Shown here: positions 7,392 to 16,255 of the stretch, piece by piece
How positions within the stretch are numbered: the first letter of the stretch is position 1
Layout: the number at the start of each line of letters is the position of its first letter
The notes under the pieces: model-generated
Database searches by the model: none
The model's input: the letters and a program-made list of their open reading frames with translations, nothing else
What the model was told of the DNA's origin: nothing
Made by a program: the position numbers and the translations under genes
NCBI GenBank assembly: GCA_910586645.1
Contig: CAJUIS010000001.1
Coordinates: forward strand, 215,222-279,221
Direction: 5' to 3'
DNA from: an uncultured Lachnospiraceae bacterium
Lineage (GTDB): Bacteria > Bacillota > Clostridia > Lachnospirales > Lachnospiraceae
Length of the DNA stretch: 64,000 nt

Positions 7392-10310
7392 TTACAGAAG
7401 CTGCTCCGTCTCAAAAAACAGCCCCTTTTGTTCCGTGATCTTTTCTTCGTTTCCTATAACGCAGAAATTCTTCTGGGAAAGCACAGCCGCAAGCAGTCCG
7501 GAGAGACGTCTGATATCTGGTTCCGACGCAAAAATCACTTCCTCCCTCTCCCTTTTCAGATCCTCGTCCGTCACTCCCGTAAAATACGCCGACACAGAAC
7601 GAAGTCCTTTCGCCGCCGGGTTTAAAGGCGTGTCAAGCTCGCTGATCGTCCCGATGATGTATTTTGTCATATCCCGTTCATCCGCTGAAAAACTGCTGAT
7701 GTACTCCGGTATCCTCTCATACACTTCGTCTGTTTTTTCCAGGTTGGGATCCCGGTAAGAGGAAAAATAAACGTTTCCGTTGCGCATAAACGCACTGCCG
7801 CAGCCATACGCGCCGCCTTTCACCCGCACATTCTGCCACAGATAATCATAGCTTAAAATGGTTCTTAAAATTTTCATCGCTCCCGTATAGGAAAACCCGG
7901 CCGCTTTGAAATTTCCCGCCCTTGATACATACTGCACTTTGGAAGCATCCATAAATCCTTCGTTTTTGCGGACACAGGCAAGTTTTGCCAAAGGACGCTT
8001 TTCTTTTTCCCGCGGAAGCTTTTCCCAAAATGCGCACAGAGCGTCCGGCACATTCTGAAATCCCTCTTCATCGCAGGTGACGCCCGCCATAAGCCCTTCT
8101 TTTGTAAACAAAAGCCGCATCATACCTTTCAGCCTTTTAATTAACTCTTCTTTCTTTTCCTCAAAATGTTCTTCGTAATCAGCCACAACGCGGTAAAATC
8201 CAATCCCGCCCGTCAAATCCGAAAAAAGCGCCGTCTCCGAAAAATAAGACATTGCACGGTTTGCGGAAACAAAATTTCCCGCCGACGAAAGGTTCATCTG
8301 CAGTTTTGATTTTATTTCCGACAAAATCTCTTTTAAACGCTTTTCATCCTCCAGTTTTGAATGCAGAATGATTTCTTCCAAAAGCTTCATCGCCTCAGAA
8401 AATTTATCATACAACACCTTCGTGCGTATTTCAAACTTCGCCTCGTACGCTCCTTCGTCCCTGGCATTTGCGTAAACGGAAATCACAGAGCCAATTCCTC
8501 CGGTCTGAAGATTGATTTCATTTGCCAGGGCGTCGTACGTATACTGTTCTGTATCGACATAACCAAGAGCCGACTTTAGGATCCCAAGATACGGAAGCTC
8601 TTCCTGTGTAAGCGCGCGGGCGTCAAACAACAGGTTCAGATACAATATGCCGTTGGAAAAAAGATTCGAATGCAGAATCTTTATGCCATTTTTTTCAATT
8701 TCAGAAAGCGTAAGCGGCAAAGCCTCTTTCTTCATATCCGAACGCTTCAGCATGGGGATTTTTTCCAGATCTTCTTTTCGGGAAGGCTCCTCCTGATATT
8801 GTTTTAAATGCCTGGTATCCGCAATCAAAGCTTCGATTTCCGCTTCGCTTAAACTGTCTTTGTATTTTTTCAGCCTGCCGGAAAGCTCCTCTTCATTTCT
8901 TGCGTTTAATCCCCGCTCCGGTTCAATTCTCACCATAGACACATGAGGGTTTTCTATCATATATTCCAAAATAAGTTTTTCAAAATAATCTGTCTCCGTC
9001 TGCCTGCGCAGAAACCGGAACGTCTCTGAAGCCTCCAGATGCAGGAATGCAAGCGTATCGTCATACAGCCAGCTTTCTAAAATCTGAAGCCCGTAGATCA
9101 GCCCTTTTGGATAAGATCCAAAATCCGCTTCCCGGTATCGAAATTCCGCGCTGTTGATTCCCGCAAGCAGCGCTTTTTTGTTCAGGCCGCCCGACGCCTG
9201 TTCTTTCAGAACATTTCGAATCGTTTCAGCAAAACGATCTTCATCCTCCCGATTGGCATTTTTTGCAATGACAGAAAATACCGGCTGGTATGTCCCCCCG
9301 TCGTAAGATCCCATAATGTCTTTTCCGATTCCAGCATCAATAAGGGCTTTTTTCAGAGGCGCGCCCGGTGCGTTTAACAGCGCGTAATCCAGCGCTTCAA
9401 ACGCCTGACAGAGATTTTTGTCCAAAGACGTCCCAATCGCCATATTATAGGAGAGATACGTATTGTCCTTTAAAGGCTCATTGCTTGCGACGGGATATTT
9501 CCTGTTTATTTTGCGGACAGTCCGAAACGGCTTCTGCCTGTGAATTTCAGAATCAACCGGAATCGCTTCGTAATGAGACAGGTATTCCTGATCCAGCCAT
9601 TTCAGCTTCTCATCCATATCAATATCTCCATAGAGATAAATATAAGAATTGCAGGGGTGATAATATCTCCTGTGAAAATCCAGGTAATCTTCATATGTCA
9701 GATCCGGTATCACAAAAGGATCGCCGCCCGACTCATTTCCATACGCCGTGTCCGGAAACAGGGAATTTAAAATTTCCCGCTCCAGCACGCCTTCCGGAGA
9801 GGAAAACGCGCCTTTCATCTCATTATAAACAACGCCGTTTAAAGTAACCGGCGCGTCCTTTTCTTCCAGTTCATAATGCCAGCCTTCCTGTTTGAAAATT
9901 TCCTCTTTTTTATAGATATTCGGATGCAGAACGGCGTCCATATAGACGTCCATCAGATTCTGAAAATCCTTATCATTGCAGCTTGCAACGGGATATACCG
10001 TCTTATCCGGATACGTCATTGCGTTTAAAAATGTATTTAAGGATCCTTTGACAAGCTCCACAAAAGGATCTTTTGCCGGAAACTTTTCAGAACCGCAGAG
10101 CACGGTATGCTCCACAATATGAGCCACGCCCGTGCTGTCAGCCGGAGGCGTCCGAAATCCAATGTAAAACACTTTGTTCTCATCGTCATTTAAGATTACG
10201 GTAATTCTTGCCCCGCTTTTTTTATGCCGCAGCAGATAACCCTTTGAATTCATGTCCGCAAGGCTTTTTTCTTCCTCTAATTCATATAACTCCATCACTT
10301 CTGGTTTCAA
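7392..10310 (-). CDS. Insulinase-family zinc metallopeptidase (M16C, PreP-like)
   Basis: 972 residues, the length of the single-chain M16C presequence-protease group. The inverted zinc motif HxxEH is at residues 64-68 (HIVEH). The downstream Glu region reads VVYNEMKGAFSSPEGVLE. The second, inactive M16 half follows a helical linker. No signal peptide is seen, so a cytoplasmic role in degrading short peptides is likely. The start is TTG at 10310, with GGAGGAA about 10 bases upstream. GTG and ATG alternatives at 10298 and 10295 are further from that site. It is followed closely by era. Confidence 0.9.
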   Translation of the reverse strand: MKPEVMELYELEEEKSLADMNSKGYLLRHKKSGARITVILNDDENKVFYIGFRTPPADSTGVAHIVEHTVLCGSEKFPAKDPFVELVKGSLNTFLNAMTYPDKTVYPVASCNDKDFQNLMDVYMDAVLHPNIYKKEEIFKQEGWHYELEEKDAPVTLNGVVYNEMKGAFSSPEGVLEREILNSLFPDTAYGNESGGDPFVIPDLTYEDYLDFHRRYYHPCNSYIYLYGDIDMDEKLKWLDQEYLSHYEAIPVDSEIHRQKPFRTVRKINRKYPVASNEPLKDNTYLSYNMAIGTSLDKNLCQAFEALDYALLNAPGAPLKKALIDAGIGKDIMGSYDGGTYQPVFSVIAKNANREDEDRFAETIRNVLKEQASGGLNKKALLAGINSAEFRYREADFGSYPKGLIYGLQILESWLYDDTLAFLHLEASETFRFLRRQTETDYFEKLILEYMIENPHVSMVRIEPERGLNARNEEELSGRLKKYKDSLSEAEIEALIADTRHLKQYQEEPSRKEDLEKIPMLKRSDMKKEALPLTLSEIEKNGIKILHSNLFSNGILYLNLLFDARALTQEELPYLGILKSALGYVDTEQYTYDALANEINLQTGGIGSVISVYANARDEGAYEAKFEIRTKVLYDKFSEAMKLLEEIILHSKLEDEKRLKEILSEIKSKLQMNLSSAGNFVSANRAMSYFSETALFSDLTGGIGFYRVVADYEEHFEEKKEELIKRLKGMMRLLFTKEGLMAGVTCDEEGFQNVPDALCAFWEKLPREKEKRPLAKLACVRKNEGFMDASKVQYVSRAGNFKAAGFSYTGAMKILRTILSYDYLWQNVRVKGGAYGCGSAFMRNGNVYFSSYRDPNLEKTDEVYERIPEYISSFSADERDMTKYIIGTISELDTPLNPAAKGLRSVSAYFTGVTDEDLKREREEVIFASEPDIRRLSGLLAAVLSQKNFCVIGNEEKITEQKGLFFETEQLL

Positions 10311-10349
10311 AATTTAAATTCCTCCGTTTGATTATAAATTTTTTTATTA

Positions 10350-10378
10350 AAAAGAGGGTGTTCTAAACACCCTCTCCT
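10350..10378 (-). terminator. Intrinsic terminator of the cold-shock gene
   Basis: Perfect 10-bp stem AGAGGGTGTT/AACACCCTCT (10353-10362 with 10366-10375) with a 3-base loop. It is followed on the minus strand by a T-run. Confidence 0.85.
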
Positions 10379-10432
10379 GGTTATTCTTTCATTTACTTCA
10401 TTTCTTTATGTAAGAATATAAGTCAGAACAAT

Positions 10433-10636
10433 TTACGACAAACGAATAACACTCTCCGCCTGCGGTCCTTTTGCCCCGTCAACTACCTTGAATTCAACGA
10501 CCTCACCATCTTTCAGCTCTTTGAATCCGTCCATTTGTAATGCAGAATAGTGAACGAAAATGTCATTCCCTTCTGCATCTGAAAGAAATCCATAACCCTT
10601 CTTTGCGTTAAACCATTTTACAGTACCTTGCTGCAT
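10433..10636 (-). CDS. csp: Cold-shock domain protein
   Basis: 67 residues, a single cold-shock OB-fold that binds single-stranded nucleic acid as an RNA chaperone. RNP1 (KGYGFLSD, residues 13-20) and RNP2 (DIFVHYS, residues 25-31) are intact, and the start MQQGTVKWFN is typical. It is monocistronic, with its own promoter about 50 bases upstream and a strong terminator downstream. AGGAGG lies before the ATG. Confidence 0.96.
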   Translation of the reverse strand: MQQGTVKWFNAKKGYGFLSDAEGNDIFVHYSALQMDGFKELKDGEVVEFKVVDGAKGPQAESVIRLS

Positions 10637-10687
10637 AATACTTCCTCCTAGAAATAAAGTTTCTTTTGTGGTTTTCCCACGACAAAT

Positions 10688-10716
10688 AAAATAGCATATT
10701 TTTCCAGGCTTGTCAA
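10688..10716 (-). promoter_or_regulatory. Sigma-A promoter of the cold-shock gene
   Basis: TTGACA (10711-10716), 17-base spacer, TATTTT (10688-10693) on the minus strand. The interval 10637-10925 between this gene and the divergent PHP gene holds only the two promoters and AT-rich sequence. Confidence 0.75.
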
Positions 10717-10866
10717 CGAAAAAGCTTTTACTTTTTCTCTAGTTTTTTCTGTCTTTTTTCAAAATTTTATGTGTATTTTGACGACTTTTCCATTGCGTCT
10801 TTTTTTCTTCTTTTATTCATCTTTCACGAAATTATAAAAACATTTTCTCTGCCAAAAAAAGCATTC

Positions 10867-10895
10867 TTGTAATCGTCCCATACATCCATTATAAT
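10867..10895 (+). promoter_or_regulatory. Sigma-A promoter of the PHP gene
   Basis: TTGTAA (10867-10872), 17-base spacer, TATAAT (10890-10895). An AGGAG ribosome site follows before the ATG at 10926. Confidence 0.75.
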
Positions 10896-10925
10896 AGACA
10901 AAAACAAACAGGAGAACATTTTAAT

Positions 10926-11765
10926 ATGCAGAAAAAATATATCGATCTACATGTGCATTCCACGGCCTCCGACGGCACCTTAACCCCTTCCGAACTTGTT
11001 CAGGAAGCAGTCAGGGCAAATCTCCTGGCATTTGCACTGACGGATCACGATACTGTGGACGGCATCAAAGAAGCCAAGGCCGCCGCCGCAAAAACTCCCG
11101 TTGAACTGATTCCCGGCGTGGAACTTTCCACAGAGTACCATGATAAAGAAATCCATATGGTCGGATTGTTTTTGGACGAGACAAACCCGACGCTTCTTTC
11201 GCATCTTGCCAGGTTCCGCGACAGCCGGAAAAACCGCAATCAAAAAATGTACCAAAAACTTCAGGAAGAAGGATTTGACATTTCTGAAGAAGCGCTTCGC
11301 CATATGTTTCCCGACGCCGTTCTGACAAGGGCGCACGTTGCAAGATTCCTTCTGGACAAAGGTTACATCAAATCCATTTCCGAGGCTTTTGAAACTTATA
11401 TCGGAGACGGCTGCCGCTGCCATGTCCCGAGAGAAAAAATTTCTCCGCAAAAAGCCATTGAACTGATTCGCCTGGCTGGAGGAATCTCTGTTCTGGCGCA
11501 CCCAATCCTTTATCATCTGAGCGACAGCAGACTGCGCGGACTGATCGAAGACTGTGTATCCTGCGGCCTTTTGGGCATTGAAGCGCTCTATTCCACATAC
11601 AGCCCCTCTGACGAACAGTATATCCGCAGGCTGGCCGCAGAATATGGTTTAAAGCTTTCCGGAGGCTCTGATTTTCATGGGAGCAACAAACCTCATATCC
11701 GGTTGGGCAAAGGCAAAGGTTCGCTCGCCGTGCCTTATGAATTTTTAGACGGCCTCCGTCAGTAA
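10926..11765 (+). CDS. PHP-domain phosphoesterase (YciV/RNase AM-like)
   Basis: 279 residues. The N-terminal metal motif DLHVHSTASDGTLTP and the following ALTDHDTVDG carry the conserved PHP histidines and aspartate. The later H residues are in EYHDKEIHMVGL, SVLAHP and SGSDFHG. The family hydrolyses 3',5'-nucleoside bisphosphates or trims 5' RNA ends; the substrate here is inferred only. It is a single plus-strand gene with its own promoter. Its 3' end overlaps the convergent HAD gene by 7 bases, with no terminator between them. Confidence 0.9.
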   Translation: MQKKYIDLHVHSTASDGTLTPSELVQEAVRANLLAFALTDHDTVDGIKEAKAAAAKTPVELIPGVELSTEYHDKEIHMVGLFLDETNPTLLSHLARFRDSRKNRNQKMYQKLQEEGFDISEEALRHMFPDAVLTRAHVARFLLDKGYIKSISEAFETYIGDGCRCHVPREKISPQKAIELIRLAGGISVLAHPILYHLSDSRLRGLIEDCVSCGLLGIEALYSTYSPSDEQYIRRLAAEYGLKLSGGSDFHGSNKPHIRLGKGKGSLAVPYEFLDGLRQ

Positions 11766-12574
11766 AAAAATTTTTCGATTACTTCCGCAACCGCGTCGTG
11801 ATTGTTATCGCGTTCGGTCACATAGGCGGCAGCTTCTTTTACAGACGCTGCCGCGTTTTTTACAGCGGCTCCGTTTTTCACAGCCTGCAGCATGGAAATG
11901 TCGTTCTCTTCGTCTCCGGCCGCTGCCGCGTACTCCGCCGGAATTTTTAAAATCTGTAAAAGACGGCGGACTGCAAAACCCTTTCCTACGCCGCACGGAC
12001 AGTATTCCAGATATTCGGGGCAGGAAAAAAAAGCATTCATTTTTCCGTCTGTCCAGGACGCATTGGCTCTTTTAAATTCTTCGAGTCTCTGTCTGGACGA
12101 AAGCGAAATCAACAGCGCCTTATACGGCTTTTCATAAAGCTCCGACGCCCCGTTTTGCAAAAGACGGTAAGACATCCTCGTCCGTTCTGCGTAATACGCA
12201 AGCTCTTTTGTATATTCCTCCGCCAAAATATCTTTTCTGTCATATGTCTGAATATAAATTCCCGCTTTTTTCGCCTGAACAAAAAGCCTTTGCACAAGAG
12301 AAACCGGAATCGTTTCTTCATGCAGTATCTTCCGTGCAAAACAATCATATAAAACGGAACCGTTAAACGCAATCAAATAACAGCCCGGCTTCGTAAGCCC
12401 CAGTTCTTCTGCGACAAGCTTTCCGCTCTCCAACGGCCTTCCGGTTGAAATTGCGATAAAATTCCCTTCCGCAAGAACCTGATCCACCGCCCTGCGGTTT
12501 TTCGGGGAAATGCTCTTATCGTCTGACAAAAGCGTCCCGTCCAAATCTGTAAAAAGTATTCTGCCCTGTTTCAT
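11759..12574 (-). CDS. HAD-superfamily Cof-type sugar phosphatase
   Basis: 271 residues. Motif I is FTDLDGTLLSDD (nucleophile and acid-base Asp), motif II is the SSR region, and motif IV is AAGDEENDISML, the Cof/YbiV pattern with a C2 cap. These enzymes dephosphorylate sugar phosphates or flavin phosphates in the cytoplasm; the substrate is not predictable. The ATG at 12574 has AGGGGG upstream and lies 15 bases after ppk1, so it is probably the last gene of the polyphosphate operon. It overlaps the convergent PHP gene by 7 bases. Confidence 0.9.
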   Translation of the reverse strand: MKQGRILFTDLDGTLLSDDKSISPKNRRAVDQVLAEGNFIAISTGRPLESGKLVAEELGLTKPGCYLIAFNGSVLYDCFARKILHEETIPVSLVQRLFVQAKKAGIYIQTYDRKDILAEEYTKELAYYAERTRMSYRLLQNGASELYEKPYKALLISLSSRQRLEEFKRANASWTDGKMNAFFSCPEYLEYCPCGVGKGFAVRRLLQILKIPAEYAAAAGDEENDISMLQAVKNGAAVKNAAASVKEAAAYVTERDNNHDAVAEVIEKFFY

Positions 12575-12589
12575 CCAAAATCCCCCTGT

Positions 12590-14716
12590 TTACATGGGTT
12601 CTGCCGGAATAAAAACCCTTTCCTGATATTTCCTCTTACCGCCCTGTTTTTTCACCTTTGCCTCTTTGCAGAACTGATCCTGGGAATTGATCAAAACTTT
12701 CCCTCTCTTGTCAACTTTTTCATATTCCCCTTCCCGATTCAAAATATGCGCCTTAACATTGTCGGCAAGCTCCACATCCAGAATGTGGCATACGCTTTTT
12801 TGAATTTCTTCATCTTCCACAGGGAATAAAATTTCCACACGGCGGTCTAAATTCCTCGGCATCCAGTCTGCGCTTCCCATGTAAATCTCCGGCTGTCCGT
12901 CGTTATAAAAATAAAAAATACGGCTGTGTTCAAGAAAATTGCCTACAATAGAACGAACCTGTATCGTTTCACTGATTCCCGGAATCCCGACTTTTAAACA
13001 GCAGATGCCGCGCACCACAAGATCTATCTTCACGCCTGCCGCCGACGCTTCATACAGCGCCGCAATAATGTCTTTGTCGCAGAGGGAATTCATCTTCGCC
13101 ACAATCTTTCCCTCTTTTCCTTCTCTCGCATTTTTTGTCTCTCTGCCAATCAGCTTTAAAAATTTCTTCCGGAGCCAGAGCGGCGCAACAACCAGGCGGT
13201 TCCAAAACAAGGGCTCCGAATATCCGGAAAGCATATTAAAGACTGCCGTAGCGTCTTCTCCAATCGCTTCCGAACAGGTAAAAATTCCGCAGTCCGTATA
13301 AAGCTTTGCCGTAGAATCGTTATAATTCCCGGTTCCAAGATGCACATAACGGCGGATGCCCACTTCCTCTCTGCGCACCACAAGCGCAATTTTGCTGTGC
13401 GTCTTTAATCCGACCAGTCCGTAAATTACATGGCACCCGGACTGCTCCAGCTTTTTCGCCCAGACGATATTATGCTCCTCGTCAAATCTCGCCTTTAACT
13501 CCACCAGGACAAACACCTGCTTGCCGTTTTCCGCAGCCTGAGCCAGAGATGCGATAATCGGTGAATTTCCGCTTACACGGTAAAGCGTCTGCTTAATTGC
13601 AAGCACATCCGGATCCAAAGACGCCTGACGGATGAAATCCACGACCGGATCAAACGTCTGGTAAGGATGGTGCATCAATATGTCGCCTTTCCGGATCGCC
13701 GCAAAGATATCTTCTCCCGGTTCAATCTGCGGAACGCGCTGCGGCTGGTATTTTTTGTATCTCAAATCGTCGCATCCCGCCAAATCATAAAGCTTCATCA
13801 CAAACGTCAGATCCAAAGGCCCGTTGATGGCATAGACGTCCTCGTCTTTTACGTTTAATTTTTCCTTCAAAATATCTAAAAGCTCTTTGTCAATCCCCTC
13901 TTCCACCTCGAGCCGGATGACTTCTCCCCACTGCCTCTTTTTTAGCTGTTTTTGTATCTCTTTTAACAAATCCGCAGCTTCTTCTTCATCAATCGGAAGA
14001 TCCGCGTTCCGCATAATCCGGTAGGGATACGCACAGACAACTTTAAAATTCAAAAAGAGTTTTGAAATGTTCTGTTCAATCATTTTTTCCAGAAGAAGAT
14101 ACGTCCTGCCGCCTTCTTCCAAAGAAGGGATCTCTATAATTCTCGGCAGCACAGACGGCGCCTGGACTGTCGCAAATTCAATCTCTTTTTCCGCTCCCTT
14201 GCGCTTAATCAGCGCGCCGATGTTTAGGGTTTTGTTCCGAATCAGAGGAAACGGTTTGGAAGCGTCCACCGCCATCGGCGTCAATACCGGATAAACGGAA
14301 TCTTTGAAATACTGATCCGCAAAAGCCCTCTGCTCTTCACTTAAAGCTTCATAGGAATCTACAATCTCTATTTTTCTTTCTTTCAGCAAAGGAATCATGG
14401 AACGGTTATAGGTGGAATACTGCGTATCGACGAGAGATCTTGTCGCAGTATTGATCGCGTCCAACTGTTCCTGCGCCGTCATGCCGGCAATGTCTTTTTT
14501 CTTATAGCCTGCATGTACCATATCTTTTAAAGAAGCTACGCGCACCATAAAAAATTCATCCAGGTTCGACGATGTAATGCCGACGAATTTTAACCGCTCC
14601 AAAAGCGGAATGGCCTTGTCTCTCGCTTCATTTAATACGCGTCCGTTAAATTTCAGCCAGCTCAGTTCTCTGTTTTCATAATTTTCCGAATTTGTAAAAT
14701 TTTTCTCTTTTTCCAT
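12590..14716 (-). CDS. ppk1: Polyphosphate kinase 1
   Basis: 708 residues, normal length. Ppk1 reversibly transfers the gamma phosphate of ATP to polyphosphate. The N-terminal domain starts with NRELSWLKFNGRVLNEA. The phospholipase-D-like catalytic domains contain the conserved LKTHSKIALVVRRE at about residue 445, whose His is autophosphorylated, and HLGTGNYNDSTAKLYTD. The C-terminus has GSADWMPRNLDRRVE. It is 12 bases downstream of ppx, so synthesis and degradation enzymes are co-transcribed. Confidence 0.96.
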   Translation of the reverse strand: MEKEKNFTNSENYENRELSWLKFNGRVLNEARDKAIPLLERLKFVGITSSNLDEFFMVRVASLKDMVHAGYKKKDIAGMTAQEQLDAINTATRSLVDTQYSTYNRSMIPLLKERKIEIVDSYEALSEEQRAFADQYFKDSVYPVLTPMAVDASKPFPLIRNKTLNIGALIKRKGAEKEIEFATVQAPSVLPRIIEIPSLEEGGRTYLLLEKMIEQNISKLFLNFKVVCAYPYRIMRNADLPIDEEEAADLLKEIQKQLKKRQWGEVIRLEVEEGIDKELLDILKEKLNVKDEDVYAINGPLDLTFVMKLYDLAGCDDLRYKKYQPQRVPQIEPGEDIFAAIRKGDILMHHPYQTFDPVVDFIRQASLDPDVLAIKQTLYRVSGNSPIIASLAQAAENGKQVFVLVELKARFDEEHNIVWAKKLEQSGCHVIYGLVGLKTHSKIALVVRREEVGIRRYVHLGTGNYNDSTAKLYTDCGIFTCSEAIGEDATAVFNMLSGYSEPLFWNRLVVAPLWLRKKFLKLIGRETKNAREGKEGKIVAKMNSLCDKDIIAALYEASAAGVKIDLVVRGICCLKVGIPGISETIQVRSIVGNFLEHSRIFYFYNDGQPEIYMGSADWMPRNLDRRVEILFPVEDEEIQKSVCHILDVELADNVKAHILNREGEYEKVDKRGKVLINSQDQFCKEAKVKKQGGKRKYQERVFIPAEPM

Positions 14717-14728
14717 CTCTTCTCACCT

Positions 14729-16255
14729 CTACCCATATACTCTTTTTTCCCGGATGACCGGACGGATGCCAAATACACGTTCAAACAATTCCGCTTTCCC
14801 GTCAAAAAGCTCCTTTTCCAGGACAATATCATCCACCGACTCTATCGTAATCACAAGCTGTCTTTCCCGTATTGCCGCTTTGACATTTTTAAACTTCTGC
14901 TTATGGCTTCTGTCCATCGCGTTTGAAATCCGAAGGATCGCGGCAAGTTTCGCCACTGTCAGATAGCTCTTTTGATTCAGGCGCCCGGAAAGCTCCGCAA
15001 ATTCCTCCAGCGGATAGGTATTATACAGCACTACGCAGGCAATCATTTCCCGCTCCAGATGAGAAAGCCCCAAAATTTCAGATTCCATAATAATATCATA
15101 AGCGCATTCCGGGCCGTGCGCCAGGCTTATATACTTGCCGCAGTCGTGAAGGATTGCCGCAATCTGTAAGAGAAGCCTTTCCCGTTTTCCCATGCCGTGC
15201 GCCTTTTTCATCGCGTCAAATACCAGGACAGACATCTTTGCAAGCGCGTCAATATGGGGCGAAAAACTTTCATAACGCTTGGAAAGCCATCTTGCGGCGG
15301 AAAGAATGTCTTCTTCAAAATTCCGCATCGGTTTTATGATGCGGTGACGGTATGCATAATCGTATGCCATGCCGTCAATGACGCTGTAGCCCGGCGCCCA
15401 AATCTCTTCCGCATTCATCTCCTCCGCAATTCTGGTATAAGTGACCATATACGGCACCAAAAGCGGATCGTTTTCATTGGACAAATCCAGTTCGGCCGCA
15501 ATCTGTTCTGCATTCTTCCGGTAAAGTTTGCGCATGGATTTTACAAATTTTTCTGTGCCTATGAATCTGTTTCCCTTCTTTTCCACTTTTTTCATCAGTT
15601 CCGCGATATATTCTCCCATGAAAATGATATATTTTATTTTGTAATCTTTCAAATACAGCGCTTTTAATACCTCAATCTCTTTATTTACCAGCTCCTCAAG
15701 CTGATTTTCATAGTGGGAAACCGTATTTTTGATGGAAGAAAGCTGGCCCCTGAGACGCGCAATCCCAAGCGCCATATGCTGTGTCGAAACAACTTTCCCT
15801 TCCGAAAACAGCGTTACCTGCAGGTTTCCCCCTCCTACGTCTACAAGCGCGGTCCCCTGTTTTGCCATCTCGTCAAATTCTTCCCGGAATGCCACGGACT
15901 TATAGCCGACAAACCGGTGCTCGGAATTGCTTGGCACCTGTATGCGGATTCCGGTGCGGATATAAAGCTGGTCTATCACGAACAGCTCGTTCTTTATGAT
16001 GCGGAATACCCCTCCCGCATACGCCGTATATGCGTCTGCCCGGTATCCCTCCATAATCTTTTTATATTCGGACAATATATTGCCAAGCTCCTCCATCAGC
16101 TCATACCCCATATATCCTTTCTGATAGGACTCCTTGCCAATCTCTACCCTGGCCCTTACATGATCGATTTCCCGAATGGATTTCCTGACTGCAAGCTCAA
16201 ATATTTTCAGGCTCACTTCATAGGAACCGATATAAATTGCTGCAAATACTTTCAT
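14729..16255 (-). CDS. ppx: Ppx/GppA-family exopolyphosphatase with C-terminal HD domain
   Basis: 508 residues. An ASKHA-fold Ppx/GppA domain comes first. VDVGGGNLQVTLF is the second phosphate loop, but the first loop reads AAIYIGSYEV where the family usually has an Asp and GSNS, so it is divergent. The C-terminal half has an HD motif (AAILHDCGKYISL). The expected activity is removal of terminal phosphate from polyphosphate or pppGpp. ATG 16255 overlaps the DUF815 stop (TGATG) and has GGAGGG upstream. A TTG one codon earlier is less likely. Confidence 0.85.
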   Translation of the reverse strand: MKVFAAIYIGSYEVSLKIFELAVRKSIREIDHVRARVEIGKESYQKGYMGYELMEELGNILSEYKKIMEGYRADAYTAYAGGVFRIIKNELFVIDQLYIRTGIRIQVPSNSEHRFVGYKSVAFREEFDEMAKQGTALVDVGGGNLQVTLFSEGKVVSTQHMALGIARLRGQLSSIKNTVSHYENQLEELVNKEIEVLKALYLKDYKIKYIIFMGEYIAELMKKVEKKGNRFIGTEKFVKSMRKLYRKNAEQIAAELDLSNENDPLLVPYMVTYTRIAEEMNAEEIWAPGYSVIDGMAYDYAYRHRIIKPMRNFEEDILSAARWLSKRYESFSPHIDALAKMSVLVFDAMKKAHGMGKRERLLLQIAAILHDCGKYISLAHGPECAYDIIMESEILGLSHLEREMIACVVLYNTYPLEEFAELSGRLNQKSYLTVAKLAAILRISNAMDRSHKQKFKNVKAAIRERQLVITIESVDDIVLEKELFDGKAELFERVFGIRPVIREKRVYG

